From Acetobacteraceae bacterium (lineage in GTDB: Bacteria > Pseudomonadota > Alphaproteobacteria > Acetobacterales > Acetobacteraceae), in NCBI GenBank assembly GCA_025352375.1, contig JANXTL010000190.1:1-46810 (forward strand): a stretch of 46,810 nt of DNA. Reading direction: 5' to 3'. The notes below the pieces were generated by a model. It searched no databases, was not told the origin of the DNA, and was given only the letters and a program-made list of their open reading frames with translations. Below, piece by piece: positions 18,619 to 27,758 of the stretch (position 1 is its first letter; each line of letters starts with the position of its first letter). The position numbers and the translations under genes were made by a program.

Positions 18619-18983
18619 TCCAGTCCGAATCTCACCTCGAAGTCGCCGACAATTCCGGCGCGCGCCGAGTGATGTGTATCAAGGTTCTCGGTGGCTCGAA
18701 GCGCAAGACCGCGTCCGTTGGCGACGTGATCGTGGTGTCGATCAAGGAAGCTATCCCGCGCGGCAAGGTGAAGAAGGGCGACGTGCATCAGGCGGTGATC
18801 GTCCGCACATCTTACCCTGTCCGGCGCGCCGATGGTTCTGCGATCCGTTTCGATCGCAACGCGGCCGTGCTAATCAACAAGCAGCAGGAGCCGATCGGCA
18901 CCCGGATCTTTGGGCCGGTGGTGCGTGAGCTGCGTGGGCGCAAGTTCATGAAAATCATCAGCCTCGCGCCGGAGGTGTTGTAA
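18615..18983 (+). CDS. rplN: 50S ribosomal protein L14
   Basis: L14 lies at the subunit interface. It has 122 residues ([19 protein letters not shown] to SLAPEVL), the standard length, with [10 protein letters not shown] and [10 protein letters not shown] intact. In the E. coli arrangement it is the first gene of the spc operon. Here it overlaps rpsQ by four bases, so the S10 and spc clusters are joined. Confidence 0.98.
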   Translation: MIQSESHLEVADNSGARRVMCIKVLGGSKRKTASVGDVIVVSIKEAIPRGKVKKGDVHQAVIVRTSYPVRRADGSAIRFDRNAAVLINKQQEPIGTRIFGPVVRELRGRKFMKIISLAPEVL

Positions 18984-19303
18984 TGGCTGCGCGTATTCGC
19001 AAGGGCGACACTGTCGTCGTGATCAGCGGTGCCAGCAAGGGCCGGCAAGGCGAGGTTCTTCGGATCATCCCGAAGGACAATCGCGCTGTTGTCCAGGGCG
19101 TGGCTCTGGCGACCCATCACATCAAACCGACCGGTATGGATCAGCAAGGCGGCATCCAGCAGCGGGAAGCCCCGGTGCATTTGTCCAACCTGAAACTGAT
19201 CGACCCGGTCAGCAGGAATCCGACCAAGGTCGGTTTCCGCGTCCTGGAAGACGGTCGCAAGGTTCGCGTCGCCAAAGCAACCGGCGCCGTGATCGAAAGC
19301 TGA
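18983..19303 (+). CDS. rplX: 50S ribosomal protein L24
   Basis: L24 starts large-subunit assembly. It has 106 residues with the KOW motif [19 protein letters not shown] near the N-terminus. It shares one base with the rplN stop (TAATG), so the genes are coupled. Ten bases separate it from rplE. Confidence 0.98.
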   Translation: MAARIRKGDTVVVISGASKGRQGEVLRIIPKDNRAVVQGVALATHHIKPTGMDQQGGIQQREAPVHLSNLKLIDPVSRNPTKVGFRVLEDGRKVRVAKATGAVIES

Positions 19304-19313
19304 GGCAGATATC

Positions 19314-20015
19314 ATGAGCAAGGCCCCCAAAGGCGGCAAACCCGGCAACGCGAAGGGCGCGGCGAGCAATCGCGGCGGCCAAGGCGCGGCCCCTCCGACA
19401 CGCGAAGCCCGTCGCGCCGCGCGCGATGCGCAGACCGCGGGCAGCGAGATGAATCCGGTCGCGTCGCCGGAAGACATGCCCCGCATGAAGAAGCGCTACC
19501 TCGACGAGGTGCGCGGTAAGCTGACGGCAGAATTCGGCTACACAAACCCGATGCAGGTTCCCAAGCTGGAGAAGATCGTCCTCAACATGGGCGTCGGCGA
19601 GGCCACCGGCGATCAGAAGAAACTCGACGCCGCAGTGTTGGAGATGATGGCGATCAGTGGCCAGAAGCCGGTGAAGACGGTGGCAAAGAAGGCCATCGCC
19701 GGGTTCAAGATCCGCAAGGGCCTGCCGATCGGCTGCAAAGTCACGCTGCGCGCGGCCCGCATGTATGAGTTCATGGACCGACTGGTCACCATCGCTCTGC
19801 CCCGCGTCCGCGACTTCCGCGGAATCACGGGTAAGGGCTTCGATGGCCGCGGCAACTTCGCCATGGGCGTCAAGGAACAGATCATCTTCCCGGAAATTAA
19901 CTATGACCGGGTCGAGTCGGTGCGTGGGATGGACATCCAGTTCGTCACCACGGCCAAGACCGATGCTGAAGCGAAAGCGCTGCTCAAAGCGTTCGATCTG
20001 CCTTTCGCGAACTGA
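19314..20015 (+). CDS. rplE: 50S ribosomal protein L5 with N-terminal extension
   Basis: L5 binds 5S rRNA and contacts tRNA in the P site. The core starts around [18 protein letters not shown] and continues through [15 protein letters not shown], and ends FDLPFAN. The first 55 or so residues are an added, low-complexity basic and Gly/Ala/Pro-rich stretch ([14 protein letters not shown] and onward), giving 233 residues against about 180 for the family. A start farther in, at ATG 19449 or 19479, would restore the normal length, but 19314 sits ten bases after rplX, as expected in this operon. I cannot decide between them from sequence alone. Confidence 0.93.
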   Translation: MSKAPKGGKPGNAKGAASNRGGQGAAPPTREARRAARDAQTAGSEMNPVASPEDMPRMKKRYLDEVRGKLTAEFGYTNPMQVPKLEKIVLNMGVGEATGDQKKLDAAVLEMMAISGQKPVKTVAKKAIAGFKIRKGLPIGCKVTLRAARMYEFMDRLVTIALPRVRDFRGITGKGFDGRGNFAMGVKEQIIFPEINYDRVESVRGMDIQFVTTAKTDAEAKALLKAFDLPFAN

Positions 20016-20034
20016 AGCTTTTTTTGGAAAACCG

Positions 20035-20062
20035 TCGGACCTTCGGACAACCCGAAGGCCGA
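20035..20062 (+). other. Stem-loop between rplE and rpsN
   Basis: The 71-base gap carries the hairpin TCGG-A-CCTTCG / CGAAGG-CCGA with a seven-base loop and a one-base bulge. A run of seven T residues (20019-20025) lies upstream of it, not downstream, so this is not an intrinsic terminator. It may be a processing site or a binding site for a ribosomal-protein repressor; in E. coli the spc-operon repressor S8 binds close to this position. That link is inference. Confidence 0.4.
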
Positions 20063-20086
20063 GAGGTTCCGGAGGATATACACAGG

Positions 20087-20392
20087 ATGGCCAAAACTTC
20101 TCAGGTCAACCGGAACGTTATGCGGGAACGCATGGCGAAGCGCGATAAATCGAAGCGTGCCGCGTTGAAGGACGTATTGATGGATCGCACCCTCCCCGTT
20201 GAGGACCGGTTCAACGCGTCGCTGAAATTGGCGCAGTTGCCGCGCAATGGCGCGGCGGTGCGCGTGCGTTTGCGTTGCGAAATTACGGGCCGTTCGCGCG
20301 GGAATTACCGCAAGTTCAAGCTCTGCCGTATCGCACTTCGGGACATGGCCAGCGCGGGACAAATCCCGGGCATGGTCAAGGCCAGCTGGTAA
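20087..20392 (+). CDS. rpsN: 30S ribosomal protein S14 (zinc-free type)
   Basis: S14 is in the head of the small subunit. It has 101 residues from the ATG at 20087, which has GGAGGA upstream. It is the long C-minus form: the CxxC zinc pairs of the short form are absent, and the conserved [27 protein letters not shown] is present. The [10 protein letters not shown] start fits the family. Confidence 0.98.
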   Translation: MAKTSQVNRNVMRERMAKRDKSKRAALKDVLMDRTLPVEDRFNASLKLAQLPRNGAAVRVRLRCEITGRSRGNYRKFKLCRIALRDMASAGQIPGMVKASW

Positions 20393-20407
20393 GGAGGGCC
20401 CAGAACA

Positions 20408-20806
20408 ATGTCGCTTTCCGATCCATTGGGCGATATGCTCACACGCATTCGTAACGCGCAGCGTGCGCGTCATGCGATGTGTCTGTCGCCCGCTTCGAAC
20501 CTGCGCTCCAACGTGCTGGGTGTGCTGAAGCGCGAAGGCTTTATTCGTGGTTATGCCGCCGAGGAACTACGTCCCGGCGTCGCGCAGCTGCGCATCGAGC
20601 TGAAGTATAACGAGGGCGAACCGGTCATCAAGGAGATCACCCGTGTCTCCAAGCCGGGCCGGCGCGTTTACTCGAAGATCAAGGAGCTGCCGCGGGTTTA
20701 CGCTGGGTTGGGCATTTCCATCCTGTCGACGCCGCGCGGCGTGATGAGCGACGCCGAGGCTCGCGCTGCCAATGTTGGCGGCGAAGTCTTGTGTCGCGTG
20801 TTCTAA
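20408..20806 (+). CDS. rpsH: 30S ribosomal protein S8
   Basis: S8 binds helix 21 of 16S rRNA and in E. coli represses the spc operon. It has 132 residues: [20 protein letters not shown], then [23 protein letters not shown] and a C-terminal GGEVLCRVF. All conserved blocks are present. AGGAGG lies just before the start. Confidence 0.98.
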   Translation: MSLSDPLGDMLTRIRNAQRARHAMCLSPASNLRSNVLGVLKREGFIRGYAAEELRPGVAQLRIELKYNEGEPVIKEITRVSKPGRRVYSKIKELPRVYAGLGISILSTPRGVMSDAEARAANVGGEVLCRVF

Positions 20807-20819
20807 GGGAGAGCCGCGT

Positions 20820-21353
20820 ATGTCTCGCGTAGGCAAATATCCTGTGGAAATCCCGGCTGGCGTCCATGTGGCGATCGCCGGCGGCATGTTCACGGCCAAG
20901 GGCAAGCTGGGCGAGCTCAAGCTGTCGCTGACCGAGTTCGTCGAGGCGAAGGTCGAGGGTAACCTCGTCAGCGTCACGCCGAAGAACAAGGAAAGCCAGT
21001 CCCGCATGATGTGGGGCACGACCCGCGCTTTGATCGCCAACATGGTCAAGGGTGTGTCCGACGGCTTTACGAAGTCGCTGGAAATCACCGGCACCGGCTA
21101 TCGCGCCGCGGTCAATGGTTCCAACCTCGAGATCAACCTCGGGTTTTCGCATCCGGTGATCTATCCGGTTCCGGCCGGTATCAAGATCTCCTGCGAGCGT
21201 CCGACGTCCATCAAGGTGGAAGGTGTCGACAAACGCCTCGTCGGTCAGGTTGCGTCTGAAATCCGCGCATTCCGTCCCCCCGAACCCTACAAAGGCAAGG
21301 GCGCGCGCTACACAGACGAAATCGTCCGGCGCAAGGAAGGCAAGAAGAAATGA
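20820..21353 (+). CDS. rplF: 50S ribosomal protein L6
   Basis: L6 sits near the factor-binding site of the large subunit. It has 177 residues from the ATG at 20820 ([15 protein letters not shown]). Both repeats of the fold are present, and the C-terminal [24 protein letters not shown] signature is intact. The stop overlaps the rplR start by four bases. Confidence 0.98.
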   Translation: MSRVGKYPVEIPAGVHVAIAGGMFTAKGKLGELKLSLTEFVEAKVEGNLVSVTPKNKESQSRMMWGTTRALIANMVKGVSDGFTKSLEITGTGYRAAVNGSNLEINLGFSHPVIYPVPAGIKISCERPTSIKVEGVDKRLVGQVASEIRAFRPPEPYKGKGARYTDEIVRRKEGKKK

Positions 21354-21712
21354 GCGCCACACAAGAACTTCGGAATCGCCGGCGCAGCCGCCTGCGTTAC
21401 CAGCTCCGCGTCAAATCCAACGGGCGTCCGCGCCTGTCGGTTTTCCGCTCGGGCAAGAACATCTACGCGCAGGTCATCGACGACAGCCAGGGGCGCACCC
21501 TCGCCGCGGCTTCGTCGCTCGACAAGGATCTGCGCGAAGGCATTCGCACCGGCGCCGATAAGGCGGCCGCTGCCGCGGTGGGCAAACTGGTGGCGGAGCG
21601 TGCGCTCGCTGCTGGCGTTACCCAGGTCGTGTTCGACCGAGGCGCTTATTTGTATCACGGCCGCGTGAAAGCGTTGGCCGAGGCCGCCCGCGAAGGCGGG
21701 TTGGCCTTCTAG
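21350..21712 (+). CDS. rplR: 50S ribosomal protein L18
   Basis: L18 binds 5S rRNA with L5. It has 120 residues. The hallmark [20 protein letters not shown] and the C-terminal [28 protein letters not shown] are present. The start overlaps the rplF stop by four bases (ATGA). The N-terminus is basic, as in other members. Confidence 0.98.
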   Translation: MSATQELRNRRRSRLRYQLRVKSNGRPRLSVFRSGKNIYAQVIDDSQGRTLAAASSLDKDLREGIRTGADKAAAAAVGKLVAERALAAGVTQVVFDRGAYLYHGRVKALAEAAREGGLAF

Positions 21713-21724
21713 GGGAAATCTACG

Positions 21725-22333
21725 ATGGCACGTGAACCCAGAGAAGGTGGCGGCGGCGATCGGGGCCGCGGCCGCGAACGAAGCGGCGGTGGCGATCGGG
21801 AGCCCGATGACGGCATCATCGACAAGCTGGTGACTATCAACCGCGTCGCGAAAGTGGTGAAGGGCGGTCGCCGGTTCGCCTTCGCCGCGCTCGTTGTGGT
21901 CGGCGACCAGAAGGGCCGCGTCGGCTACGGCGCCGGCAAGGCCCGCGAGGTGCCGGAGGCCATCCGGAAAGCAACCGAACGTGCCAAGCGTGGCATGATC
22001 CGGGTGCCAATGAAGGAAGGCCGCACGTTGCATCACGATGTGGTCGGCGAGTTCGGTGCGGGTAACGTCATTCTACGCTCTGCCGCGGCCGGCACCGGCA
22101 TCATCGCCGGCGGCCCGTTGCGCGCGGTGTTCGAAACCCTGGGCATCGGCGACGTCGTCGCCAAGAGCCTGGGCAGCCGCAACCCGCATAACATGGTGAA
22201 GGCCGCCTTCGCCGCGTTGCAAAAGTGCGCTAGCCCGCGTTCGGTTGCCACGCGTCGCGGCAAAAAGGTGTCCGATCTGTTCGGGCGCCCCGGCACCGCG
22301 ACACCGGCAGCGGAGGTGCAGACCAATGCCTAA
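21725..22333 (+). CDS. rpsE: 30S ribosomal protein S5
   Basis: S5 influences decoding accuracy and forms part of the mRNA entry. It has 202 residues. The core starts at [17 protein letters not shown], after a Gly/Arg-rich, charged N-terminal extension of about 37 residues that is common in alphaproteobacteria. The double-stranded RNA-binding fold ([19 protein letters not shown]) and a C-terminal tail ([10 protein letters not shown]) are present. It overlaps rpmD by eight bases. Confidence 0.98.
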   Translation: MAREPREGGGGDRGRGRERSGGGDREPDDGIIDKLVTINRVAKVVKGGRRFAFAALVVVGDQKGRVGYGAGKAREVPEAIRKATERAKRGMIRVPMKEGRTLHHDVVGEFGAGNVILRSAAAGTGIIAGGPLRAVFETLGIGDVVAKSLGSRNPHNMVKAAFAALQKCASPRSVATRRGKKVSDLFGRPGTATPAAEVQTNA

Positions 22334-22508
22334 GGTTCGCGTCACGAAAATGAAGTCCCATTTAGGCCGGAAACCTGGTCAGCACGCAACGCTGATCGGC
22401 CTCGGCCTCAACAAGATCCGGAGCACGCGCGAGTTGGAGGATACGCCTTCCGTCCGTGGCATGATCCGCAAGGTCGCCCACCTGATCAAGGTGGAGGAGC
22501 TTTCCTGA
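22326..22508 (+). CDS. rpmD: 50S ribosomal protein L30
   Basis: L30 is a small protein of the large subunit. It has 60 residues ([19 protein letters not shown]), with [23 protein letters not shown], the family signature. Its ATG lies eight bases inside the end of rpsE, in another frame, and it ends one base before rplO. Confidence 0.97.
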   Translation: MPKVRVTKMKSHLGRKPGQHATLIGLGLNKIRSTRELEDTPSVRGMIRKVAHLIKVEELS

Positions 22509-22509
22509 G

Positions 22510-22998
22510 ATGAACCTGAACGAACTCCGGGACAATCCCGGCTCGCGCCTAAAGTCGAAGCGTCTCGGACGCGGCATCGGCTCCGGCAAGGGCAAGACCT
22601 CCGGCAAGGGCGTCAAAGGCCAGAAGGCGCGCGAAGGCGTCGCGCTGAACGGCTTCGAAGGCGGCCAATTGCCCATCTATCGTCGTCTTCCGAAGCGGGG
22701 CTTCCACAACCTGTTCCGCAAGGAATACGCGCCGTTGAATCTCGGCTCGCTCGACGCCGCGATCACGGCCGGCAAGATCGATGGTTCGCAGCCGATCACC
22801 GAGGCGTTACTGATTGGCGCCGGCGTCGCAGCCAGCGACAAGCACGGCGTGCGTCTGCTCGGTGTCGGTGCGATTAGCAGAGCGATCACGATCACTGTGT
22901 CGGGGGCTTCGGCCACAGCGCGGGCGGCGGTGGAAGCGGCTGGCGGCACGATCGTGACGACCGTTGCTCCGAAGGCCCCGGCGCAAGCCGACGCTTGA
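22510..22998 (+). CDS. rplO: 50S ribosomal protein L15
   Basis: L15 is a late-assembling large-subunit protein. It has 162 residues: [38 protein letters not shown] is the typical glycine-rich basic N-terminus (quoted in part; key blocks are [11 protein letters not shown] and [15 protein letters not shown]). The C-terminal VEAAGG block is present and a tail ends [10 protein letters not shown]. It is followed by a 139-base gap before secY with a terminator-like hairpin. Confidence 0.97.
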   Translation: MNLNELRDNPGSRLKSKRLGRGIGSGKGKTSGKGVKGQKAREGVALNGFEGGQLPIYRRLPKRGFHNLFRKEYAPLNLGSLDAAITAGKIDGSQPITEALLIGAGVAASDKHGVRLLGVGAISRAITITVSGASATARAAVEAAGGTIVTTVAPKAPAQADA

Positions 22999-23015
22999 AT
23001 CGATATTGACCGTTG

Positions 23016-23060
23016 AACACATAAAGGCACAGCGGATGATATCCCTGTGCCTTTCGTGTT
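23016..23060 (+). terminator. Terminator-like hairpin between rplO and secY
   Basis: A 10-bp perfect stem AAAGGCACAG/CTGTGCCTTT (23023-23032 and 23045-23054, loop of 12) is extended by an outer AACAC/GTGTT pairing. A short T-rich run (CTTTCGTGTTT) follows instead of a long poly-T tract, so read-through to secY is likely. A weak -35-like TTGAAC (23013) lies on the same stretch. It could partially terminate or set the ratio of ribosomal proteins to SecY. Confidence 0.5.
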
Positions 23061-23137
23061 TAATCGACGACCGACGCACCGGCTTGCACTTCGCTTCGCC
23101 CAGGCCGAAAATGGCGCGACCAGCTTAAGGACACCGT

Positions 23138-24463
23138 ATGGCCTCCGCCGCCGAACAACTCGCGTCAAACATGAGCCTCGGGGTCTTTTCGAAGGCCACC
23201 GAACTCAAGCGGCGCCTGTGGTTCACCCTCGGTGCGCTGATTGTGTACCGCATCGGGACCTACATTCCCGTGCCGGGCGTCGACCCCGCGGTGATGGCGG
23301 CGTTGATGCAGGCGCACAGTACCGGATTGGCCGGCATGTTCAATATGTTCGGTGGTGGTGCACTGGGCCGCATGGCCGTGTTCGCGCTGAACATCATGCC
23401 CTACATCAGCGCCAGCATTATCATCCAGCTAATGTCGTCGGCCGTTCCTCAGCTTGAGGCTTTGAAAAAAGAAGGCGAGCAGGGACGTAAGAGGCTCAAT
23501 CAATATACCCGCTATCTGACGGTCATCATAGCCGTGTTCCAGGCTTATGGGATCGCGATCGGGCTTGAGAGTCAGGCCGGCGCGGTGATCGACCCTGGCA
23601 TGTTCTTCCGCATGTCATGCGTCATCACGCTGGTCGGCGGCACCATGTTCCTGATGTGGCTGGGCGAGCAGATCACGTCCCGCGGCGTTGGCAACGGCAC
23701 CAGCCTGATCATCATGTCCGGCATCGTCGCCAATCTCCCGTCCGCGGCGGCGAACCTGCTCGAGATGGGCCGAACCGGCGCGTTGTCGCCGTTCTTCATT
23801 CTGTTTTTCATCGTGTTGGCTGTGGGAACCATCGCCGCCATCGTGTTCATTGAGCGGGCGCAACGCCGGATCAACGTGCAGTATCCCAAGCGCCAGGTGG
23901 GTAACCGCATGTTCGGCGGCGACTCGACTCATATGCCGTTGAAGATCAATACCTCGGGTGTGATTCCGCCGATCTTCGCGAGTTCCATCCTACTGATCCC
24001 AGCCACACTGTCGGGATTTGCGGCGGGTGGCCCGGCGTGGGTGCAGTGGATCTCGAACCAGCTCGGGCACGGGCAGCCCGGGTACATGTTCCTTTATGCG
24101 TTCATGATCATCTTCTTCTCCTATTTCTACACCGCCGTGGTTTTCAATCCTGAGGAGACAGCGGACAACCTCAAGAAATACGGCGGGTTTATCCCCGGGA
24201 TACGTCCTGGCAGCGCAACCGCGGCGTATTTCGATCGGGTGCTGACTCGGCTGACCACGGTCGGCGGTCTCTATTTGGTGGCGATTTGCCTTCTGCCGGA
24301 AATTCTGATCAGCAATTATGGCGTGCCGTTCTACTTCGGCGGCACGTCGATCCTGATCGTGGTGTCCGTCACCATGGACACCGTGACGCAAGTGCAATCG
24401 CATCTTCTAGCCCATCAATACGAGGGGCTCATTCGCAAATCGCGGGTTAAGGGGCGCCGGTGA
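23138..24463 (+). CDS. secY: Preprotein translocase subunit SecY
   Basis: SecY forms the protein-conducting channel of the inner membrane with SecE and SecG. The 441 residues hold ten predicted membrane segments; the first is in [21 protein letters not shown]. Family motifs such as [27 protein letters not shown] and a basic cytoplasmic tail ([13 protein letters not shown]) are present. It lies 139 bases after rplO and overlaps adk by four bases, which links it to that gene for translation. Confidence 0.98.
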   Translation: MASAAEQLASNMSLGVFSKATELKRRLWFTLGALIVYRIGTYIPVPGVDPAVMAALMQAHSTGLAGMFNMFGGGALGRMAVFALNIMPYISASIIIQLMSSAVPQLEALKKEGEQGRKRLNQYTRYLTVIIAVFQAYGIAIGLESQAGAVIDPGMFFRMSCVITLVGGTMFLMWLGEQITSRGVGNGTSLIIMSGIVANLPSAAANLLEMGRTGALSPFFILFFIVLAVGTIAAIVFIERAQRRINVQYPKRQVGNRMFGGDSTHMPLKINTSGVIPPIFASSILLIPATLSGFAAGGPAWVQWISNQLGHGQPGYMFLYAFMIIFFSYFYTAVVFNPEETADNLKKYGGFIPGIRPGSATAAYFDRVLTRLTTVGGLYLVAICLLPEILISNYGVPFYFGGTSILIVVSVTMDTVTQVQSHLLAHQYEGLIRKSRVKGRR

Positions 24464-25113
24464 ACCTCATTCTTCTCGGCCCGCCTGGCGCGGGCAAAGG
24501 CACCCAGGCCAAACGCTTGCAGGATACGCACGGGATCGCTCAAATCTCCACGGGCGACATGTTGCGCGCCGAAGTTGCCACCGGTACGCCGGTGGGCAAG
24601 GAAGCCAAGGCGGTGATGGAGGCAGGGGAGCTGGTGTCCGACGATATCATCGTGCGGATGCTCGCCTCCCGCGTCAGCCAGCCCGATTGCGCCAAGGGGT
24701 TCATCCTGGATGGTTTCCCTCGCACGGTGCCGCAGGCACAGGCGCTGGATCACATGCTGGTCGACACGCAGTTGAAGTTGAATGTCGTGATCGAGCTGAA
24801 GGTGGACGACTCGGCCCTCGTGGACCGCATCGCCGGCCGTTTCACCTGCGCTAAATGCGGAGAGGGCTATCACGACAGCTTCAAACCGACGGCCAAAGCG
24901 GGCATCTGCGACGCCTGTGGTGGCACCGAGTTTATCCGGCGTGCCGACGACAATCGTGAGACCGTCGTCGCCCGCCTTGATGCCTACCACCGCCAGACCG
25001 CTCCGATCCTGCCGCACTATGCCGCCAAAGGCATTTTGCGCTCGGTCGATGGGATGGCGGACATCGATGTTGTAGCCAAGCAGATCGACGCCATTCTGAC
25101 ACAAGTCGGATGA
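24460..25113 (+). CDS. adk: Adenylate kinase
   Basis: The enzyme converts ATP and AMP to two ADP. It reads from a GTG at 24460 that overlaps the secY stop (GTGA), giving 217 residues. The P-loop GPPGAGKGT (residues 7-15), DGFPRT, and the LID with four cysteines (CAKC and CDAC) are intact; those Cys pairs indicate a zinc-containing LID. Conserved [20 protein letters not shown] follows. Confidence 0.98.
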   Translation: MNLILLGPPGAGKGTQAKRLQDTHGIAQISTGDMLRAEVATGTPVGKEAKAVMEAGELVSDDIIVRMLASRVSQPDCAKGFILDGFPRTVPQAQALDHMLVDTQLKLNVVIELKVDDSALVDRIAGRFTCAKCGEGYHDSFKPTAKAGICDACGGTEFIRRADDNRETVVARLDAYHRQTAPILPHYAAKGILRSVDGMADIDVVAKQIDAILTQVG

Positions 25114-25148
25114 GCGTCGAATGCTTGTATGATCCGGCCGATTCTTCG

Positions 25149-25176
25149 TTGACTCCCGGGCCGGCGGAACTATAGT
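25149..25176 (+). promoter_or_regulatory. Putative sigma-70 promoter of the rpsM-rpsK-rpoA-rplQ operon
   Basis: The -35 box TTGACT (25149-25154) and the -10 box TATAGT (25171-25176) are 16 bases apart, within the 176-base gap after adk. It repeats the sequence layout of the site upstream of rpsL at 11034. It would start a leader of about 105 bases before the GTG of rpsM and make this alpha operon partly independent of secY-adk. Confidence 0.6.
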
Positions 25177-25289
25177 CCCGCGCTCCGACGTACCCCCTTT
25201 CTCGAAGGGTTTGCGTCGCTTGCGCATTTCCCAGCCCCAAAAGGGCACGTTAATGGCTCGGCACCAGCCGAGCGACAGGAGAGTCTAGC

Positions 25290-25667
25290 GTGGCGCGTAT
25301 TGCCGGCGTGAACGTCCCGACCAACAAGCGGGTCCTGATTGGGCTGCGCTACATCTATGGCATTGGCCCGACCAAGGCCGCCGAAATCTGCGGTAAGCTG
25401 AGCATCCCCGACGATCGCCGGGTGAACCAGCTGTCCGACGAGGAGATCCTTCACATCCGCGAATTGATCGATCGGGAATACCGGGTCGAAGGCGATTTGC
25501 GGCGTGAAGTCTCGATGAACATTAAACGCTTGATGGACCTCGGCTGCTACCGCGGCCTGCGCCATCGTAAAGGCTTACCGGTGCGTGGTCAGCGGACCCA
25601 CACCAACGCCCGTACCCGCAAGGGCAAGGCAGTGGCGATTGCCGGCAAGAAGAAGGTGACCAAGTAA
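25290..25667 (+). CDS. rpsM: 30S ribosomal protein S13
   Basis: S13 is in the head of the small subunit and contacts the large subunit. It has 125 residues from a GTG at 25290 ([19 protein letters not shown]). The conserved [30 protein letters not shown] (quoted in part: [15 protein letters not shown]) and basic tail are intact. It is the first gene of the alpha cluster and is preceded by an independent promoter-like site. Confidence 0.98.
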   Translation: MARIAGVNVPTNKRVLIGLRYIYGIGPTKAAEICGKLSIPDDRRVNQLSDEEILHIRELIDREYRVEGDLRREVSMNIKRLMDLGCYRGLRHRKGLPVRGQRTHTNARTRKGKAVAIAGKKKVTK

Positions 25668-25687
25668 GGCGCCTCGGCGCTTTTCTT
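25666..25687 (+). terminator. Weak terminator-like hairpin after rpsM
   Basis: The stem AAGGCGC/GCGCTTT (one G-T pair) with loop CTCG begins on the rpsM stop codon and is followed by TTCTT. It could attenuate transcription or act in processing before rpsK, which lies in the same transcript 86 bases on. The stem is short and the T run is broken, so I keep the confidence low. Confidence 0.3.
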
Positions 25688-25753
25688 CACCAAAGCGAAT
25701 TCCCGCGGTGCCGGCTTCCGGTGCCGCCATGAGTTGAGAGCAGGACATACATC

Positions 25754-26149
25754 ATGGCGAAACCCGCCGCTGCCGCCCGACCAAGGCGCAAAGAGCGTAA
25801 GAATATCATCGCCGGCGTCGCGCACGTCGCGGCGACGTTCAACAACACGGTGATCACGATTACGGACGCGCAGGGCAACGCCATCGCATGGTCGTCCGCC
25901 GGCAGCCAGGGCTTCAAAGGCAGCCGCAAGTCCACCCCCTACGCGGCGCAGGTCGCGGCGGAGGATGCGGGCCGCAAGGCGCGCGAACATGGGATGGAGC
26001 AGCTGGAAATCGAAGTCAGCGGCCCCGGTTCGGGACGCGAGAGCGCGCTGCGTGCGTTGCAGGCGGTGGGCTTTCAGGTCTCGGCTATCCGCGACATGAC
26101 GCCGATCCCCCACAACGGATGCCGCCCGCGCAAACGCCGGCGCGTCTGA
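25754..26149 (+). CDS. rpsK: 30S ribosomal protein S11
   Basis: S11 lies on the platform of the small subunit near the E site. It has 131 residues. Conserved [36 protein letters not shown] and the C-terminal [16 protein letters not shown] are intact. A basic N-terminus of about a dozen residues precedes the core. Confidence 0.98.
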   Translation: MAKPAAAARPRRKERKNIIAGVAHVAATFNNTVITITDAQGNAIAWSSAGSQGFKGSRKSTPYAAQVAAEDAGRKAREHGMEQLEIEVSGPGSGRESALRALQAVGFQVSAIRDMTPIPHNGCRPRKRRRV

Positions 26150-26214
26150 TCCAAAGCCGCCCGACGATTCACCGGACTGGAGCCGCGCGATGCGGCTCGA
26201 AAGGTTGAGGTAAC

Positions 26215-27246
26215 ATGAGGCAAAGTGCCGTCATTCAGCGGAACTGGCAGTCCCTGATCAAGCCGGAAAAACTCGAAGTCGAGCCCGGCGCCGATCCAAA
26301 CCGTATCGCCACCATCGTCGCCGAACCGCTGGAACGCGGCTTCGGCATGACGCTGGGGAACGCTATCCGCCGTATCCTGCTCTCATCCCTGCAGGGCGCT
26401 GCCGTGACCGCCGTCCAGATCGACGGCGTGCTGCATGAATTCAGCTCGATCCCCGGCGTGCGTGAAGACGTCACCGACATCGTGCTGAACATCAAGCAGC
26501 TCGCGCTGCGGATGCACGGCGAAGGCCCCAAGCGCATGACGCTGAGCGCCACCGGTCCCGGCGAAGTCCGAGCCGGCCAGATCCAGGCCGGTCACGACAT
26601 CGACATCATGAACCCCGACCTGGTCATCTGCACCCTCGACGACGGGGTGAAGCTGGGTATGGAGTTCACGGTCAACCTGGGCAAGGGCTACCAGCCTTCC
26701 TCCGTCAACCGTCCGGAAGACGCGCAGATCGGGCTGATCCCGATCGACAGCATCTACTCCCCGGTTCGCCGCGTTTCTTACCGCGTCGATCCCACCCGCG
26801 TGGGTCAGGTCACCGACTACGACAAACTGCTGCTGACGGTGGAAACCAATGGCGCGGTCACGCCGGAAGACGCGGTGGCTCTGGCCGCCCGTATCCTGCA
26901 AGACCAGCTCCAGCTGTTCATCAACTTCGATGAGCCGCAGGCGGCGCGCGTCGAGGAGGTGCAGGACGATCTACCGTTCAACCGCAATCTGCTCCGCAAG
27001 GTCGAAGAACTCGAGCTTTCGGTCCGTAGCGCGAATTGCTTGAAGAACGACAACATCGTTTACATCGGCGACCTCGTGCAGAAATCCGAACAGGAAATGC
27101 TGCGGACGCCGAACTTCGGCCGCAAGTCCCTGAACGAGATCAAGGAAGTCCTGACCTCCATGGGGCTCGCCCTCGGCATGTCCGTGTCGGGCTGGCCGCC
27201 GGAGAATATCGAAGACATGGCCAAGCGGCTCGAAGAGCCGTTCTGA
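26215..27246 (+). CDS. rpoA: RNA polymerase subunit alpha
   Basis: Alpha nucleates RNA polymerase assembly and contacts regulators and UP elements. It has 343 residues. The N-terminal dimerisation domain ([20 protein letters not shown], about residues 42-61) and the C-terminal helix-hairpin domain ([25 protein letters not shown]) are both complete. The C-terminal domain is followed by a short variable tail (KRLEEPF). Confidence 0.98.
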   Translation: MRQSAVIQRNWQSLIKPEKLEVEPGADPNRIATIVAEPLERGFGMTLGNAIRRILLSSLQGAAVTAVQIDGVLHEFSSIPGVREDVTDIVLNIKQLALRMHGEGPKRMTLSATGPGEVRAGQIQAGHDIDIMNPDLVICTLDDGVKLGMEFTVNLGKGYQPSSVNRPEDAQIGLIPIDSIYSPVRRVSYRVDPTRVGQVTDYDKLLLTVETNGAVTPEDAVALAARILQDQLQLFINFDEPQAARVEEVQDDLPFNRNLLRKVEELELSVRSANCLKNDNIVYIGDLVQKSEQEMLRTPNFGRKSLNEIKEVLTSMGLALGMSVSGWPPENIEDMAKRLEEPF

Positions 27247-27264
27247 TCGACAAGGAATAATACC

Positions 27265-27693
27265 ATGCGTCACGGTGTTGCCGGCCGGAAGCTCGGCGTT
27301 ACCTCTACTCACCGCATCGCCATGTTCAGGAACATGGCCCATGCGCTGATCAAGCACGAGCAGATCACCACAACGCTGCCCAAGGCCAAGGAATTGCGCC
27401 CGGTTGCCGAAAAACTGATCACGCTGGGCAAAAAAGGCGGCCTCGCCAATCGACGTCTGGCCTATGCCGAACTGCGTGACGATGTGATCGTCGCCAAGCT
27501 GTTTGGCACGCTGGCGGATCGTTACAAGGAGCGCGCCGGCGGTTACTGCCGCGTGCTGCGGGCTGGTGTGCGTTACGGCGATTGCGCCAACATGGCGGTG
27601 ATCGAGTTCATCGATCGCGACGTCAGCGCCAAGGGCCTCGACAGCGGCCCGGTGCAGGTCCGCGCCGAGGAAGACGACGAAGCCGAGGCGTAA
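27265..27693 (+). CDS. rplQ: 50S ribosomal protein L17
   Basis: L17 is an assembly protein of the large subunit. It has 142 residues: [24 protein letters not shown], then [18 protein letters not shown] and the core ends near GYCRVLR. A C-terminal acidic tail (EEDDEAEA) follows. It is the last gene of the alpha cluster, ending before a strong terminator. Confidence 0.98.
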   Translation: MRHGVAGRKLGVTSTHRIAMFRNMAHALIKHEQITTTLPKAKELRPVAEKLITLGKKGGLANRRLAYAELRDDVIVAKLFGTLADRYKERAGGYCRVLRAGVRYGDCANMAVIEFIDRDVSAKGLDSGPVQVRAEEDDEAEA

Positions 27694-27715
27694 GCCCACG
27701 CCTCACGAACGGATG

Positions 27716-27745
27716 AAAAAGGGCGGGAGCAATCCCGCCCTTTTT
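27716..27745 (+). terminator. Intrinsic terminator of the ribosomal-protein block
   Basis: The perfect hairpin GGGCGGGA-GCAA-TCCCGCCC is flanked by A5 on the left and T5 on the right, so it works in both directions. It lies 22 bases after rplQ and just 13 bases beyond the stop codon of the amidohydrolase on the other strand, and probably ends both transcripts. Confidence 0.93.
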
Positions 27746-27758
27746 CGTGGCCCGCGAC

